Source: Agriotes lineatus (Eukaryota; Arthropoda; Insecta; Coleoptera; Elateridae). From it: DNA of 64,000 nt. Shown piece by piece: positions 1-11,124 of the stretch (the first letter of the stretch is position 1; every line of letters starts with the position of its first letter). Below the pieces are notes generated by a model. The model did no database searches. It saw only the letters and a program-made list of their open reading frames with translations, and had not been told where the DNA came from. The stretch covers positions 1 to 64,000 of the forward strand of contig CALNHX010002687.1 of the NCBI GenBank assembly GCA_940337035.1, in the 5' to 3' direction. Position numbers and translations under genes: made by a program.

Positions 1-115
1 TCAGAATTTAGCTCGTCTCACCTCGTCAATGTGCCTTGTTCATCAAGATTCAAATGTTATCAGTCGGAAATACTTTCGAAAGTTATGAGGATTGGCAGCT
101 CAGTTTAAAAGAATA

Positions 116-268
116 TGAAGATAATAGTATATTATGATACGAGTTTTATAAGAAGCATTTTATAGCACGCACGGATTTAGGGTACGACGAGCGAAGCGAG
201 GAGTGCCCTAAAGGAGTAAGTGCTACAAAATGCCTTATAAACGAGGTATCATACAGTATTTTATCTAC
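116..268. repeat. Imperfect hairpin with GAGCGAAGCGAG apex
   Basis: Two arms (about 133-168 and 220-253) are imperfect reverse complements and continue weakly outward to about 116 and 268. An inner stem pairs TTAGGG with CCCTAA around 177-211. The unpaired tip holds GAGCGAAGCGAG at about 189-200. No coding content. It resembles three other long hairpins in the window (19.6, 22.4 and 53.8 kb) in having a C/G/A-rich tip, while the stems are unrelated. Confidence 0.65.
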
Positions 269-393
269 TTTGCCACTTTTTTAAGCAAAAAAATGAAAAT
301 TTTTAGTATTTTTATTATAGCATGGCTTTGTGTCTATTAGGATACGCAAACGCGTATCGTAATAGCCTCAGTACGAACGCAAAGTAGATAAAG
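259..393. repeat. Second hairpin sharing an arm with the first
   Basis: TTTATCTACTTTGC at about 260-273 pairs with GCAAAGTAGATAAA at about 379-392. Between them sits a tight inner hairpin, ATTAGGATACGC (336-347) with GCGTATCGTAAT (352-363), with one mismatch. The arm near 259-273 overlaps the outer arm of the upstream hairpin, so it could pair either way. Confidence 0.55.
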
Positions 394-420
394 AATTTTA
401 TATATTTTTATAAAAGAAAT

Positions 421-3082
421 AGTCTAACAATTTCCGAGGCGAGAAAGAAGGAAAAGAAAAAGACAGCTAAGTGTAGTGATAACGTACGATACTATAAAAT
501 TGATTACGCATGTGCCAAAGGAGGAAAAAAATTTAAAAGTGAATCAAAAGGCCAGAGAAAACAAAACATTACAGGATAATTGTCCAGTGAAGATCAAAAT
601 TAATATCAACGGCAATTGTAAATTATGTATCACAGAAATTAACAATGAGCACAATCATAGACTTGAAGAATCCTCTTACAAACTTATGGTCAGAAATCGC
701 AAACTAGATAAAAATGACAAAGAAGAAATGATGCACCTAATGCAAATGAAAGCTAACTCTAAAGATGCACAAAGTTATATTATGTCAAAAACTAACAAAG
801 TTGTAACATTAAAAGATATCAGAAATTTGAAGTTCATTGCTAAAGCACCACTAAATACAAACAAACTAGAACAAGTTATTCCAAAACTCATTCAAGAAGG
901 TGACTCAGTGAAAATTCTTCGAAATAGTGACAAAAACCTGATGGCAATTTACTACCAAGACAAAGCTATGAAACAAATGTTCAGATCATTCCCGGAGATA
1001 CTTATGTGCGATGGTACATCCAAATTCAGTAATTTGAGAATGCCATTATATCTACTACTCGCAGTTGACGGGAATGGACATAGTGAAACAGTGTGTTCTT
1101 TTTTTGTTAGCCGATGACGACGAAAATACTTTGGGTGAAGTGATACAATTATTCAAAAACGAAAATAGCAACTGGGAAAATACAAAAACTGTTTTCACTG
1201 ACAAAGACATGAAAGAACGTCATATTTTCAAGCAAAAATTTCCAGATGCCACATTGCTGCTGTGCTTGTATCATACCCTGAGATCTTTCAGAAGGAAAAT
1301 TACTACGGAAAAGATTAACGTTTCATCTGCTCAAAGAGAGCTATGTTTGACCTTGGTGCAGAAAATTGCCTACTGCCATAGTCAACAAGAGTATAAAGAA
1401 CTGTACCAGCGCTTGATCAACCTAAATTTTCCTAAACTCAGAGACTATTATGAAAAAAGTTGGCATAATATAAAAGAACAATGGGTTGATGCCTATCGTC
1501 GTCATTGCCTAACATTTCGAAACAGAACGACGAATAGATTAGAAAACATTAACCAAAAACTGAAAGCAGGTATTGAGAAATTATATTCTTTGGATCAGTT
1601 TTTTACAGATTTTAAGAAGGTATTATCATCGTTGCGAATAGAACGAGACAAGGAGGTCCAGGACTTACTTCTCAAACGTGAAATAATTGGTTTCGAACAC
1701 GATACCTATCAATGGAAATATCACAAATCACTTCTTTTGCTTGGAAACATTTGGTCCAGCAATTTTCATTCATGGGGAAATATAAATTTAAAGAAAATCT
1801 TGAATTCGTTGAGAACGAAACACACATTTTTAAAAAACTGAAAATCAGATCATAAGAGTCAATATAAATAATTGTGAATGTAGTTTTTTTAATCAAATGG
1901 TTCTGCCGTCCTGTCACATTTTTGCCTTAAGAGAAAAAATGAATGTGAATGCTTATGACAAAACTTTAGTGCATGATCGTTGGAAGAAGAATGGATATTT
2001 GATGAACCACAGAGCAACTCGTAATATAACAGATTTATATGCAAGTGATCCATGCCAACAAGTGAGAATTTTGGATTTTACACCTCCCTCATCTGCAGTA
2101 ATCAGCGCTAACAAAAAATATTCAGAAGCAGCAAAATTACGTTCCAGGCTTGCTATTGTTATGTCTGAGTTTGGCACTGAAAAATATGAACAAAAAATGA
2201 ATGAAGTCGGGTCACTTCTAAGTTTTTAGGAAAGTAATAAAGAAGTGTTAATCTGCGAAGTAAAAGAAGAGATTGCAGTCACTGAACAAAATCAGACGAA
2301 ATTCGCGAGACTGAAATGGAATGGAATGGATTGAATGAACAGATTTCCCAAAACGAAAACTGTAATAGGTACCTTAATGGTTTTACTAGGAATGGTGTTG
2401 ATACCCAAAGGATTGAAGTTGGATCTGAAGTTAATATTTGCGATAAAAATGTTAATCATATTCAAAACCAAAGTGAAAAATATGATATCATACCTGGTTC
2501 CTCCGCAGAAAGAACTGAAGAACCTCATCTACCAAATACAAATAATGATCATTCAAACAAAACCAATTTGAATAAAGAAATCTTTGTTGAACTGAAAGCT
2601 ACGAAACTTCCACCAAAAATGGTTCGCTGTGGGCGCCCCAAAGGCCACCTGCTAACAGCTATTTGAGTAAAACAAAAAAGGCAACCTTCTACTGTACCAA
2701 AACCATTCAGCTGTAAATCAGTTCGAGAACAAAAAGAACTGATCTTTGAATGGCTCGGACTTCAATATGAACCCACCATTCAGTATGATACTGCTCTTTT
2801 GCCAGTTGATTCAAGATTAATTAGGTCAGAAATTTTTGAAAATGAGGCGAATGTATCTTTAGTTCAAGAAGATTTTTCGACTGCAGCTTATTCCAGTTTA
2901 CTCTTTATCTTGGAAGCTGCAAGGAAAAACAACAATTTTTGTTGCCGAATTTGTAGCAATGCTGCAAATGGAACTAAGTACTACAATTACTTGTGCGTTG
3001 TTGTTTTTCTCGATGTCACAAGTGTGCTAACATTAGACGAAAGCCCAAAGGCCATTGGTTCTGTAATGTGTGTAATTCCTAA
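421..3082 (+). pseudogene. ZSWIM3-like / MULE-transposase-derived pseudogene with C-terminal PHD-like finger
   Basis: Similarity runs through several frames in the family order. A FAR1/FLYWCH-like N-terminal part (YKIDYACAKGG near 487-519, then NQKARENKTL and NNEHNH) is followed by a MULE/RNase H-like core (MCDGTSKF, then VFTDKDM and LCLYHTLRSF, about 1000-1700). A SWIM segment follows (CEC at 1873-1881, LPSCHIFALREK at 1903-1938), then a GRPKG AT-hook-like motif near 2629. A PHD-like end follows (CCRIC near 2940, then CHKC and HWFCNVC at 3014-3073 in another frame). Lesions seen: frameshifts near 526-535 (A run), 1100-1110 (T run), 1820-1870, 2230-2316 and 2990-3011, and an in-frame TGA at 2664-2666. 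The last SWIM pair reads SCH instead of the usual C-x-H, so zinc binding is probably lost. It is not translatable as one protein. Family assignment is by recognised motifs; whether it was a host-domesticated gene or a transposon cannot be told. Confidence 0.75.
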
Positions 3083-3217
3083 TATTCTAGAATTTAAAAA
3101 TGAATAAAAAGAATATTTTATTTAGATCTTTATTTTATTTCCACGTCATGTTGATCATATTTTACATCTTTGCAAAACTTTTCAAAAGTTGTTAGTTGAT
3201 ATATTGACTTCTGTTGA

Positions 3218-3782
3218 TGTGTATACGATTAACAAATAGCGAGCGCTGGTTAATTGTATATACATGCTGCGTGTATAAATAGCCCGCGCGCTAATCGTAC
3301 TTACTGTATGTACTAGTAGCGCACTGGCTATTCGTAAATATTGTGTGGACGACTAGCGTCCAAGTTAGTTGTACATACCACAGTTTATATACAAAACAGT
3401 TGTTTCACTCGGCCAAAATTATGTCCCCGAATTCCAGGACGCATATTCCAACATTTCGACTCTCAGCATATGCGCAGTAGCTACAGTAGGCGTGTTCTTG
3501 ATATTGGCGGTTGACGGTTACGTTCGAACAACCGTAAACTTTTCGAATTTATAACGCGCCAGCTGGCATTGTTAACTTCTGCCTCCGTGAGCGACTCCTG
3601 GCATATGCGCAGTAATTTTTCGAAGACACCAACATCAAAGTGCCGACAAAGGAGTGACCTGACTGTTTTGTATATAGACTGTGTACATACTGTGTGTACG
3701 ATTAAAAAGGGCGGACTAGCCGTACACATGGGGTGTACGACTAGCGTCCAGGCTAGTCGTACAAACTATGTGTACGATTAGT
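3218..3782. repeat. Degenerate small palindromes around GTACGACTAGC
   Basis: A perfect 11-bp palindromic pair, GTACGACTAGC (3735-3745) and GCTAGTCGTAC (3752-3762), is the best copy. Diverged versions lie around 3222-3265, 3269-3300, 3309-3340, 3345-3375 and 3660-3725. Units are about 35-45 bp and each is self-complementary. The stretch 3376-3655 between the blocks carries no coding sequence I recognise. Confidence 0.6.
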
Positions 3783-3930
3783 CACTCCGTATTATTAATA
3801 TGCAGGAACTCTAGGTTGTCATACGGCACTATTTTAGGAATCTATTATCCAGCAAGAAATAAACAAAAAAGTTCATACAAACATATGGCTCAAAATAATT
3901 TATTACCGAGATATTGAAAGTAAAAGATAT

Positions 3931-5033
3931 TTATTTAAAAATAAATAAAACATTTAGAGTAGGTAACTGTTCAACGTGGTCTCCATTTTGTTGAATGCAG
4001 CATTCAGCACGACGAATCCATGCTTTTCTGGCACGCCTTATAACATCAGGACGACCCTTGATAGTTGCTGCTGCTTCCACTATGCGATTTCTTAGGTCTT
4101 CTTGTGTGCCAATAGACGTAGAATAAACCATAGACTTTATCCAGCCCCACACAAACTAATCCAATGGCGTTCGATCAGGAGATAGTGGTGGCCATTTAAC
4201 AGGTTCGTTTCGACAAATCCATCAATTACCATATGTTATGTTTAAATAATAAGTGACAATATGAGAAAAATGAGCAGGGGCACCGTCATACATAAACCAC
4301 ATCCCCTGCCTATTGGCTATCGAAATGTCTTCTAGAAGGTCATCGAAATCATTTTGCAAATAATGCAAGCAAGATATTCCTGAAAGCCTTGTTGGTAAAA
4401 AGAAGGGGCCGATGAGATTGTCATCAAGTAGACCACACCAGACATTTAATGAAAAGGTATGTTGGTAATGCATAGTAGCAGTCGTATGAGGGTTTTCTTC
4501 GTTCCAAGTATGGGTGTTTCGAAAATTAGTACTACCATTTCTTGTAAAACAAGATTCATCGGTAACCAGCTCAGGAACTTAGGATCTCGTGTGCATTGTC
4601 AAATTAACCATTAGCAGAAATTTCTGTTTTTGTTATAATCTTCTGGTAACAGATCTTGCACAGGCGTAACGTGAAATGGATACAATTGTTGCTCACGCAA
4701 TGTTCGCCATACGCTTGTATATGATACATTGAAACGAAGTGACAATCTTCTGGTGCTAGTAGTAGGAGATAACTGAACAGCATTGAGTATCCCTTCTTCA
4801 ACGTTTGCGGTTCGTCGAAATCTTTGCCGACCAGCTTTTATTCGTTCAGGCTTTAGGGTGTCAGTGTCCCTAAGACGTCTTTCAATGGCTTCAAACGTTT
4901 TACGATTTGGTATCCTTCTAGTGGACAATGTTTCATGGTATCTTCGAACAGCAGCAGCTCCATGTCTGTTTGTTCGCAAAACTGAACAAATTTGTGGTGC
5001 TCCCATGACAATAACAAATTGAAGAGTCTTCAA
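3931..5033 (-). pseudogene. Tc1/mariner-type (DUF4817-like HTH) transposase, decayed copy 1
   Basis: Read from 5033 downward. The N-terminal third (5033-4611) has the helix-turn-helix layout of this insect family: RRIPNRKTFEAIERRLRDT, then TSTRRLSLRFNVSYTSVWRT and EQQLYPFHVTPVQ. After a frameshift near 4600 the catalytic part follows: VTDESCFTRNG (first Asp, about 4550), VWCGLLDDNLIGP, WFMYDGAPAHFS (second Asp, about 4290), LSPDRTPLD (third acidic region, about 4170) and a C-terminal WGWIKSMVYST helix. Stops interrupt near 4600, 4222 and 4150. The right boundary abuts a truncated palindromic MITE at about 5077. No terminal inverted repeats were found for this copy. A second copy of the family lies at 36.9-39.6 kb. 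Confidence 0.75.
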
Positions 5034-5076
5034 AGTACTATTAACTCACACGAAAACGAGCATGAACTATTACATA

Positions 5077-5374
5077 CAATTCCGTCAACGTGACGTTTGT
5101 TGACAATTCAAAACTTTACTTAAAATTGGCAAGACTGTAAGTCTGTGTCAAATTCGAGGTTAGCAGGTTAGGTTTCGCGTCAGTTTTGACACAAAGCGAT
5201 GCAAAACATAACCTGCTAACCTCGAATTTGACGTAGACTTACAGTCTTGCCAATTTCAAGTAAAATTTTAGACATAACTCAATCAGTTATTGCCGATGGG
5301 AACAAAAATGGCGGCGATAGCGGCATTTTCACTGATCAAAGAATGGCGGTACTCTCCTATATATACTGGCTCTG
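5077..5374. mobile_element. Truncated CAGAGCCAGTAGATATA palindromic MITE
   Basis: Closely matches the two full copies at 59266-60032, including the internal palindrome (5141-5238) and the terminal ACTGGCTCTG ending at 5374. The outer ~80 bp of the left side is missing, the junction falling beside the decayed transposase. Confidence 0.75.
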
Positions 5375-5376
5375 GT

Positions 5377-5640
5377 CTCACTCTGAGCACTACGCGTCTC
5401 GTGCGCATGCCTGTGAATTCGAAGTCGCCTTTAGAAATTAGAAATTAGAAACGAATTATAAACTTGACTTGGATGTTCACTTCCCCACCTCGCTGAACTA
5501 CGCTTGCGTATAGCTCACTAAGTCTGTAGAAGAGTTGGTTCTTGGTTTTCTGTCTCACTTCCGAATTGACCTTCCCACTTACAGGCGTTAGCAATATAGT
5601 AGTATTAAATATATGACTAAAAGGTACCTAAATGTACTAC
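5377..5640. repeat. Direct repeat shared with 41448-41690
   Basis: GTGCGCATGC, GAATTCGAA, CGCCTTTAGAA, AGAGTTGGTT, CTGTCTCACTTCC and AGCAATATAGTA occur in the same order here and at 41.45-41.69 kb. Here it precedes a BEL/Pao gag fragment, so it could be an LTR or leader of that element; at 41 kb it precedes a Helitron scrap, so this is not settled. Confidence 0.6.
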
Positions 5641-5763
5641 TGGCCCGCCATCACGAAGAGGGAACTGAGAGAAAAATGGGATCGTGTGATCGAGATAGAC
5701 GAAGAAGTTATGTCTAACGAAATGTCTTCAGACCAGACACACTTCAGTCCTTAATATACTACG

Positions 5764-6087
5764 TTGGAAGACAGGTATAGAAACTTAATTAATTTATTGC
5801 AAGCACCGACAAGGAATGAGCAACCAGCAGCCATCTCGCTTCCTCCAGTCAAAATCCCCATATATGAGAGAAATTATGAAGAATGGGCCACTTTCAAGGA
5901 CCTATTCATCAAATTAGTAGATGACAACCAGAACATAGACGATGTCATCAAGATGCAATATCTAAAGACGCATGTCAAGGGAGAGCCAAGCCGACTGATC
6001 CAGCATCTAGCTGTTACCCAAGCAAACTACAACACCGCCTGGAATCTGCTGCAACAAAGGTATCAAACATTCAATAATAACTTCTAA
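5764..6087 (+). pseudogene. BEL/Pao-type Gag fragment
   Basis: The 107-residue reading frame has the hallmark of BEL/Pao Gag N-termini: SLPPVKIPIYERNYEEWATF, KDLF, MQYLKTHVKGEPSRLI and AWNLLQQRY, i.e. the 'W.FKDLF ... YLK..L.GEA ... AW..L..RY' layout. Gag would form the particle of an LTR retrotransposon. It stops at the ORF end where the element is cut off; Gag continuation, protease and RT are all missing. It lies just left of the unrelated Ty3/gypsy element on the opposite strand. Confidence 0.7.
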
Positions 6088-6196
6088 CATTACAATTGCA
6101 ACAACTTTATAATAGTAATAAATTATTTTTAGTTTCCATAGAAACATTTTTTTTAATTAATGAACAAACAACAACTTTTAAAATATTTACATTTTT

Positions 6197-9100
6197 TTAA
6201 CTAATGTACGGATAAATCATTGTTATATGGAATCTTCCTCTTATTCGTCCATCCTTTTCATTTATCAATTCATATGTATTGTTATTAAATATTTTCTGTA
6301 TTCTATAAGGCCCTTCATATGCATATAAAAGCTTTGCACATATCTTTTCTTTTCGGTTAGCTACTTTGAGTTTTTTAACAATTACTAAATCCCCTATTCT
6401 AAATTGTACCTGTTTTAAAATTTTCTTGTTCTGTTTACTTTCGTACCTATCATGAATTATTTTCAATCTGCTTCTTGCTTTTTCTAACAATTGTATTATT
6501 TCCACATTACATTGCTCTCTTCTCCATGGTCTAGCCGGAATTATTTGTTAACATAAAGTAATTGGACTAATTTCAGTCGTTGTATTTGGAACATTGTTTA
6601 TAAAATTCTCCACATCTAACAAATATTGAACCCATTTATTATGCTGTTTATGTGTTAATATTCTTAAATATTTAATCACCTCTTTAATGTACCTTTCTGC
6701 AATATTACTTTGAGGATGTCTTATGCTACAAAAACAAATCTTAATTCCCTTTTTACCTAAATTGTTCATTAATCTTGTATTTCTAAAATATGTTGCATTG
6801 TCTGCCAAAATTCTTTTTGGTTTACCTACTTGTTCTTCAAAACTTCTAATGGACTTAATAACATGTTTAGTATTACAATTTTTCGCTGGATATAACTTTA
6901 TAAATTTTGAAAATGCATCTACCATAATCAAAATATGCTTGAACCCATATTGTCCTGTAACTAAGTTTGATAAGTAATCAATAGCTACCAGTTCCATCGG
7001 TTCATTTACCCTTATACTTTTAACAATATTTTGATTCTTAAAATTCTTTTCCTTTGCAAATTGACAAATTTGGCAAGTTTGAATTAGTTTCTTAATTAAT
7101 TTGATATCATTTTTCGTATAAAAACATTCCCTAAACATCAACCAAACTTTTCTTGTTCCACAATGTCCAAATATTGTATGAATTTCCTCAACAATTTCTA
7201 ACATGTCTTGTTTGCTTAAAACTATCAATTCTTTATTTTCTATAACCTTTACCAGTAAATTTTCTTTAATTTGATACCCTTTATAGTTGTTATCTTGACT
7301 TTGTAATACTAACGTTTTTAATTCTTCAACTTCTTCTGCTGTCTGTTTGATTAATATTTCTTGTTTTGATAACCTTCCTTCCTCATAAATTCTCTCAATT
7401 CCAATCAAGATTTGTTTCGGTTTCTCATAATTAGGTACATCTTTTCTACTTAAGAAATCTGCAACTACATTTAACTTTCCTGGCCTGTGTTTGATATCAA
7501 ATTCGTATTGTTGTAAATACAATGCCCATCTGTGTAACCTGTCATTATGGAAAGTTTTATTTTTCAAAAACGAAATTGCTGAATTATCTGTTTCTATATC
7601 AAATTTGTTCCCTGTTAGATAAAATTTTAATTTATTAATCGCAAATATAATTGCCAACATTTCTTTTTCAGCTACGGTATATCTAATTTCATACCCTTTT
7701 AATATTCTTGAAATAAAACATATGGGTACTTCTATCCCATCTTGTACTTGTATTAGTTCTGCTGCAATTGCTTGATCAGATGCATCCGTACGTAATATAA
7801 ACTTTTCTTCAAAATTCGGATATTTCAGTAATAATCCTTAGTAAAACCTCTGTTTGATGGTATTCAATGCTTTTTCTCTTTCTTCATTCCAAGACCATTT
7901 TACATCTTTTCTTAATAATTGTACTAATGGTAACGTCAACTCTGAGTAGTTACTTATAAACCTCTTGTAATAATTGAAAACACCTAATAACCCCCTTAAT
8001 TTTTTTAAATTCGTTGAACGAGGTAAATTCTTGATTTCCTCCAGACGTTTTTCATTTATAGTTACTCCATTTCTACTTATTTCATATCCCAAATAAGTTA
8101 CATTATCTTGCATAAATTCGCATTTTAAAATATTCAGTTTCAATCCATTTTTATTTAATGTTTCTACTATAATTGCTAAATGTCTTAAATGTTGTTCGTT
8201 TTCAGAAAACAATAAGATATCATCAACGTAATGCACACAAAAGTCTTCAAATTGGTTTAATATCTTCTGCATTGCTCTTACTAGCGCTGCACAAGAAGTT
8301 GATAACCCAAATGGTACCACTTTAAAGTGAAAAATCTCTCCATTAATATTGAAACCAGTATATTTTATCGACTCTTCATGTAATGGAATAAGCCAAAACG
8401 AATTTTTCAGATCTAATTTTGTAAAAATCTTCTTATCCCAGATTTTACTTAATAATGCATCAATTATTTGTGGAGATTCGTATTGTGGCTTTGTAATTTG
8501 ATTAATTCTGCGTGCATCCAAACATAAACGAAGAGAACCGTCACGTTTTTTAACTACAACTAAATGATTGATAAAATTACTCTTTGAAGATTCTATTACT
8601 CCATCTTTTACCATTTTTTAAATTTCATTCCTAACTTGTCCTCTTAATGCAAATGGAATAAGGTAAGATTTACTATTAAAACTTTTTGATTCATCAACCT
8701 GCAATCTATGAACATATTTTTGTGCTTGTCCTACCTTTTCATTAATAACCTCTTTATTTCTGTGAATTATTTCTAATATTTGGCCTTCAAATTGTTTATT
8801 CTTTTCACCTATTTTTAACTCATTCAGCAAAAGCCTATTATAAATATTATTATTCTCTACATTATTTATTATATAATTATTAATCACTATACCTTCATTA
8901 TAATTCATCATGTCTCCAATTTTCTCTAATTGACAACACTTATCTTCTTGGCTGACTCTATTAGTACAAATCCAAGATTTACTTAACCCTTTTAAATGAA
9001 TACACCTTTGTGCACCATCTATATTAATACCCACTTGCTGAATAATGTCAATTCCCAATACCATATCTACGCTAAGGCCTTTTACTATAAATAATCTTAC

Positions 9101-9280
9101 AACATTTTCCCATTGATTGATAATTATCTTAATGTTTAACATTCGATTCGTGGTTGATATTTTTCTTTTGGTTGATGATAGCAAATCTATTTTATTTACT
9201 TTAATTATATGTTTGTATAAGACATCTAAGTTATTCAAAATTATTTCCTCATTTATTAATGATGCCATCGCACCACTCAT
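6197..9280 (-). pseudogene. Ty3/gypsy Pol (PR-RT-RNase H-integrase), interrupted by stops
   Basis: One continuous frame broken by TAA codons at 8618-8620, 7838-7840 and 6548-6550. Protease region: SGAMASLINEE at the start, with the catalytic Asp lost to the frame (see findings). RT: LVVVKKRDGSLRLCLDARR, TKLDLKNSFW, VPFGL and the catalytic YVDDILLFS (near 8220). RNase H: about 7760-7450, with ETDNSAISFLKN and HRPGKLNVVADFLSR. Integrase: HHCC module (GHCGTRKVW, CQICQ), catalytic LVAIDYLS, ILADNATYF and IAERYIKE (D,D,E), then a GPYRI module near 6310. It would copy RNA to DNA and insert it; with three stops it is inactive. Confidence 0.9.
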
Positions 9281-11124
9281 CTTCTTCTATCCGATCTACT
9301 TTTTCTTGTTTTGGTCTTTCATGATTGTAATCTTGCCTATATACTGTATTTATGTACTGCTGTTTAGGATATTTATTTCTCATGTCTTCTTGATTCCTTT
9401 TCATGTCGTTTTTATCATCAATCATTTCATGGTATCTCTTGCGTTCATAATTATCCATATTTTTATTCGGATATTCCCTATCATAATTCTTGTTATAATT
9501 TCTATCATAATTATTGTAATTGTTCTTATTCAAATAGTTTCCATGCTCATTATTGTTTCTCCATCTATCAAATCTCCTATTATAATTATACGCATTAACA
9601 TTCCTGTCTCCTTGTCTAAACTTATTGTGATTATACCTGCCAAAATTGAATTTTTGTTGATTTTCTTCAAATTTTCTCTTACCAAAATTTTAAAAATCTG
9701 TATCTTCTCTTCGGTTGTTAACCCTATGATTAACACTAGCCATGTCATAATTTCTAACTATTCCTAAAAATTCCTTCATTGTTCTAATATTTTGGACTGC
9801 AACAGCTCTTGTTATTTCTTCCTCCAAATGTCGTGATAAGTGTTGTACGATTTCTTCCTCATCTAATTTTGGTGTTAAATGTTGAGCTCTATTAAATTTT
9901 TGTATTACGTACATTTCACGAGTACCACCTTTTTCAATATATCGCCCAGTTGTTAACTGTGTTCTAACTTGAGCCTGATGTGTGTTACTCCAATATTGGT
10001 CCTTAAATAATTTCCTAAATTCTTCATAACTGTTATATTTTGATTTTACAATACTGTGCCAAACATCTGCGTAACTTTTTAAACTCATATTAATTATTTG
10101 TAACCTTTTATTTTCATCAGTTATAGTCTTCATAATATCATCTAATTTTACTAAAAATGTCATAGGTTGTTCCCCTATTCTACCTTCAAAAATAGGTACC
10201 ATGTCTGCTTGAATTTCTAAATAAGTACTCCTTTGATTACTATTTAAATTTTCCGCACCATCTTGTATTCTTTGAAACCTGTCTTCTACCTCCTTAAACT
10301 TCTTTGTATGATCCTCTGTCAGCAAACTTACTTTTCTTGTATTGTTCTGAATTTCACCTTGCAATTCTAAACAGTTTTGTTCTACCTTTCTTTCAATTAG
10401 ATTCACTCTTTCATCCATGTGCTCTTTCTGTCCTTTGATTGTGTCTTCTATCGTTGACTTTATCCCCTCTAATTTTCCTTCTAGTTCTTCTTGATTCTTT
10501 TCCAACCTTTCTCCCATGGTTTGTTTTAAAGTGTCCTCTAACTGTTTATTTTTCTTCCTGCCTTTCTTGTCGTATTTCATTCTTAACTTCATCTTTATAC
10601 TTTTCTAATGTTGAACAAATATTATTTATTTGCATTTGCAGTTCTTGTTTATTTTCGATCTGAATCTTATAAAACTCATCCTTCAACTCCTTCATCGCTT
10701 CTTCCATCTTTTCTGCATGCTTCTTGCTTTCCTCAGCCTTTTCCTTAATTAACTTTTGTGATCTTCTTTCTCTTTCCTCCGCATCCTTCTTACTTACCTC
10801 AGCATTTTTCTCAATTGACTGTTGTAAATCTTTCTTCAACTCTGCTGCATCCTGCTGAATTGGCTGTAATAATTCTCTTTTAGTTTCCTCAGCTGCCTCT
10901 GCAGTTCGTGTAATGAGTGCCATTAGTTTTTCAATATCTGTAGTTGATATTCCTTTTGATTCTTGCATCTGTAATCTTACCTGGTCTCCTTGTACCCTTT
11001 CTTCTTGCTGTACCTCTTCACCTTCTACTCCGGCACCACTCGCTACTACTTCCATCTCTTCTTGTCCTCCACCTTTGTCCTCATCGGTCTTCTTGCCTTT
11101 TCGTGTAATTCTTTTATCAGCCAT
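9249..11124 (-). pseudogene. Ty3/gypsy Gag, frameshifted
   Basis: 11124-10546 encodes a charged, coiled-coil-rich N-terminus (repeated EEKA/KKDAEE patterns). A single-base shift in an A run near 10550-10556 moves the frame to the 10592-9249 frame. That part continues the coil and then gives a capsid-like segment (MVPIFEGRIGEQPMTFLVK, then EEFRKLFKDQYWS and ITRAVAVQNIRTMKEFL). A TAA at 9690-9692 interrupts it. The tail (9690-9400) is rich in Asn, Tyr and Arg and has no CCHC zinc knuckle, so RNA binding would rely on that basic, Asn-rich tail. The frame ends at 9249, overlapping pol by about 32 bases in a different frame. Confidence 0.8.

Larger units (their letters stand above)
6197..11124 (-). 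mobile_element. Ty3/gypsy-type LTR retrotransposon body, minus strand
   Basis: Contains gag (11124-9249) and pol (9280-6197) in the order PR-RT-RNase H-IN, typical of Ty3/gypsy. No env-like frame follows the integrase. Only about 110 bp separate the integrase end from the BEL/Pao scrap, so a 3' LTR is missing or very short. The AT-rich 11125-12934 could hold a 5' LTR, but I could not identify matching LTR copies. All lesions are single stops or single-base shifts, suggesting moderate age. Confidence 0.85.

Noticed and set aside
9117..9767. 216-codon hydrophobic plus-strand frame
   Set aside because: Antisense shadow of the Asn-rich gypsy gag tail and protease region.
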